Assembly: GCF_003369925.1 (NCBI RefSeq)
Contig: NZ_LARY01000001.1
Location: 310,001-374,000, forward strand
DNA length: 64,000 nt
Source of the DNA: Listeria kieliensis
GTDB taxonomy: Bacteria > Bacillota > Bacilli > Lactobacillales > Listeriaceae
Direction of reading: 5' to 3'
The notes under the pieces were generated by a model. It saw nothing but the letters and a program-made list of their open reading frames with translations, searched no databases and was not told the DNA's origin. This document shows positions 62,416-64,000 of the stretch, in pieces (the stretch's first letter is position 1; each line of letters begins with the position of its first letter). Both the position numbers and the translations under genes were made by a program.

Positions 62416-63756
62416 ATGAAAAATAGTGATCAAATTTTAGAAAATGGCTCAGTCGGTAAGGTTTATGTTAAATATTTAATTCCTTCACTTGTTGGTATGC
62501 TTTTGATGTCGATAAACATTGTCATTGATGGTATTTTTGTTGGACATCGCCTTGGTGGTGTGGCACTTGCGGGAATTAACATTGCTGTCCCTGTATTTTC
62601 GATTTTTACAGCAATTTCGCTTTGGATCGGGATCGGTGGGGCTACACAATATTCGTTTGCGCTCGGCGAAAAAAAAGTGGGGCTTGCACAAGTTATTTTT
62701 ACACGTTCGATTGTAATGGTGTTCGCGATTACAGTCCTACTCGCTATTTTAGCTTTTATTTTTCGAATTCCGCTTGCGTATACGCTCGGTGCGAATGAAG
62801 AAACCATTCCCTATGTGATGGACTATATGAATGTTTTGCTGTTGTTTGGTTTTATTTTGACGCTTGAAAATATTTTAAGTATCTTTGTGCGAAATGATGG
62901 AGATCCAAACTTAGCAATGGTTGCCCTTATTGTGACAGCTGTGATGAATGTTCTTTTGAATTATATCTTTTTGTTCATTTTAGATTTAGGTGTGAAAGGT
63001 TCGGCTCTCGCAACAGTTTCCGCTATTGCCATCGGAGTTGTTATTCTTGCGACACACTTTTTCAAGAAAACAAGTCGGTTGAAATTTGTTCGTTTCAGTT
63101 TAACGCTTGATTCGCTTAAGCGAACTTTTTCAATTGGATTACCAAGTTTTTTATCCGAACTTGGGATGTCAGTTTTCACGATGGGCTATAATATTGCGAT
63201 TGCAACTGTGGCAGGAACGGCAGGTGTGGCGGCCTTTTCCGTTTTAAACTACTCGCATAGCGTTATTTTAATGATGTTGCTTGGTATGGGATCAGCCATC
63301 CAACCCCTGATTAGTTATTATCGCGGAGCTAAACTCGTCCGACGCGAAAAAGAGACGGTGCGCTTAGCTGCGATTGTTGCCATTTTGACGGGGGCATTCT
63401 TTTTCATTATTGGCTTGTTTTTCGCTGATCAAATTGTTCGCTTATTTGGCGATTTTGAAGCAGATATCCATGATTTGGCTGTACTAGGTGTGCGCATCTT
63501 TTTCTCTAGCTACTTATTCATGGGCTTTAACTTTGTCATGATGACCTATTTCCAAACAACAGACCGGATTGGCATGGCGACATGGGTAACTGTCGCAAGA
63601 GAATTGATCTTTATGGTGATTTTCTTGTTTGTTTTACCACCATTTTTCGGAGCTGCCGGCGTCTTTAGTGCGATTCCGATTTCTGAATTGATTGTTGCTG
63701 CAAGTATTTTTGTTTATGCACGTTCGAAACATTTATTTAAACTTCCCGTTTCTTAA
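62416..63756 (+). CDS. MATE-family efflux transporter
   Basis: 446 residues with 12 predicted helices in two related halves (N-half IPSLVGMLLMSINIVIDGIF, C-half GLPSFLSELGMSVFTMG), the layout of NorM/DinF-type drug-cation antiporters. Substrate unknown. Ribosome site AAGAGGGAT. The transcript ends at a hairpin overlapping the stop codon. Confidence 0.88.
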   Translation: MKNSDQILENGSVGKVYVKYLIPSLVGMLLMSINIVIDGIFVGHRLGGVALAGINIAVPVFSIFTAISLWIGIGGATQYSFALGEKKVGLAQVIFTRSIVMVFAITVLLAILAFIFRIPLAYTLGANEETIPYVMDYMNVLLLFGFILTLENILSIFVRNDGDPNLAMVALIVTAVMNVLLNYIFLFILDLGVKGSALATVSAIAIGVVILATHFFKKTSRLKFVRFSLTLDSLKRTFSIGLPSFLSELGMSVFTMGYNIAIATVAGTAGVAAFSVLNYSHSVILMMLLGMGSAIQPLISYYRGAKLVRREKETVRLAAIVAILTGAFFFIIGLFFADQIVRLFGDFEADIHDLAVLGVRIFFSSYLFMGFNFVMMTYFQTTDRIGMATWVTVARELIFMVIFLFVLPPFFGAAGVFSAIPISELIVAASIFVYARSKHLFKLPVS

Positions 63757-63772
63757 AATGGGAAGTTTTTTT
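63737..63772 (+). terminator. Terminator overlapping the MATE gene end
   Basis: AAACTTCCC and GGGAAGTTT pair around the stop codon with a following T-run. Confidence 0.8.
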
Positions 63773-64000
63773 CACGAAAAAAAATTGAAAAATTTTTGTT
63801 TTGGGACTTGAAAAAATCAAGGTTTTATGTATGTCTAGCTTAGAGATTGTGAAAATAAAAGGTTAGAAATTGTTTGTTAATTTTCAGGTGAAATGACGCT
63901 CATTTTCTAAAACCTTGTCACTCCAACCATTCCAAACTACTAAGTTGCTATTTTGTTTTTTTAATCACAATCTTACTTTAGATTCAGTAAAATAAGAATT
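63773..64000. other. 3' flank, no gene seen
   Basis: About 228 AT-rich bases. I find no reading frame with a ribosome site, no RNA motif and no clear promoter. The next gene is probably outside the window. Confidence 0.5.

Overview
The window reads as chromosome of a low-GC Gram-positive bacterium of the Listeria group (Listeriaceae). It is AT-rich with strong AGGAGG ribosome sites and frequent TTG/GTG starts. Most of its gene order (liaI-liaH-like, nagA-nagB-nagR, tagO-like, U32 pair, spxH-yjbK-relQ-nadK-rluD, fabI, MFS-M42-gpx-prfC, terC-ktrB, clpE, crtN-like, ptsH-ptsI, 3-hydroxyisobutyrate dehydrogenase-like, patA-like) is the order I recall from the lmo0954-lmo1006 part of Listeria monocytogenes. 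That comparison is from memory, not computed. I cannot name the species. No tRNA, rRNA, insertion sequence, prophage or CRISPR array was seen.

Layout. 1-3262: glucose dehydrogenase, GlcU-type sugar uptake protein and catalase. 3368-4942: a small membrane protein and a LiaI/LiaH-like (PspA-family) envelope-stress pair. 4984-20103: an accessory block between liaH and nagA. It holds an Mga/AtxA-like regulator facing a PrfA/Crp-like regulator, a 1364-residue secreted adhesin-like protein (beta-helix plus Ig-like repeats), a lipoprotein and a complete compact Wzy-dependent polysaccharide cluster (UDP-ManNAc dehydrogenase, Wzz, BY-kinase, priming sugar transferase, WecG/TagA transferase, Wzy, Wzx, GT4). 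This is the most interesting part of the window. 20205-22800: nagA-nagB-nagR with a recognisable NagR operator. 22850-25077: an LCP ligase facing a TagO-like primer. 25194-27342: tRNA-hydroxylation U32 pair. 27420-32422: SpxH, CYTH protein, RelQ, NAD kinase, pseudouridine synthase and FabI.

32476-44464: MFS exporter, M42 peptidase, glutathione peroxidase, PrfC, amidase, two TerC proteins behind a yybP-ykoY (Mn2+) riboswitch, KtrB, a VanZ-RDD protein and an acyltransferase. 44627-53519: ClpE under an evident CtsR operator, O-methyltransferase, CPBP protease, a CruF-like/CrtN-like carotenoid pair, a DUF2187 protein and ptsH-ptsI. 53676-63756: two exported proteins sharing a nearly identical C-terminal Cys/His domain (94 identical bases), DUF218 protein, dehydrogenase, M20 peptidase, aminotransferase, Pta, two small membrane/exported proteins and a MATE exporter.

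Working together: the adhesin, lipoprotein and polysaccharide genes all run rightward. The hairpin after the adhesin lacks a U-tract and there are no clear terminators until nagR, so one long surface-remodelling transcript under the PrfA-like and/or Mga-like regulator is plausible but unproven. The genes predict an acidic, ManNAcA-containing polymer. TagO- and LCP-type enzymes that could prime it or anchor it to the wall are encoded a few kilobases downstream.
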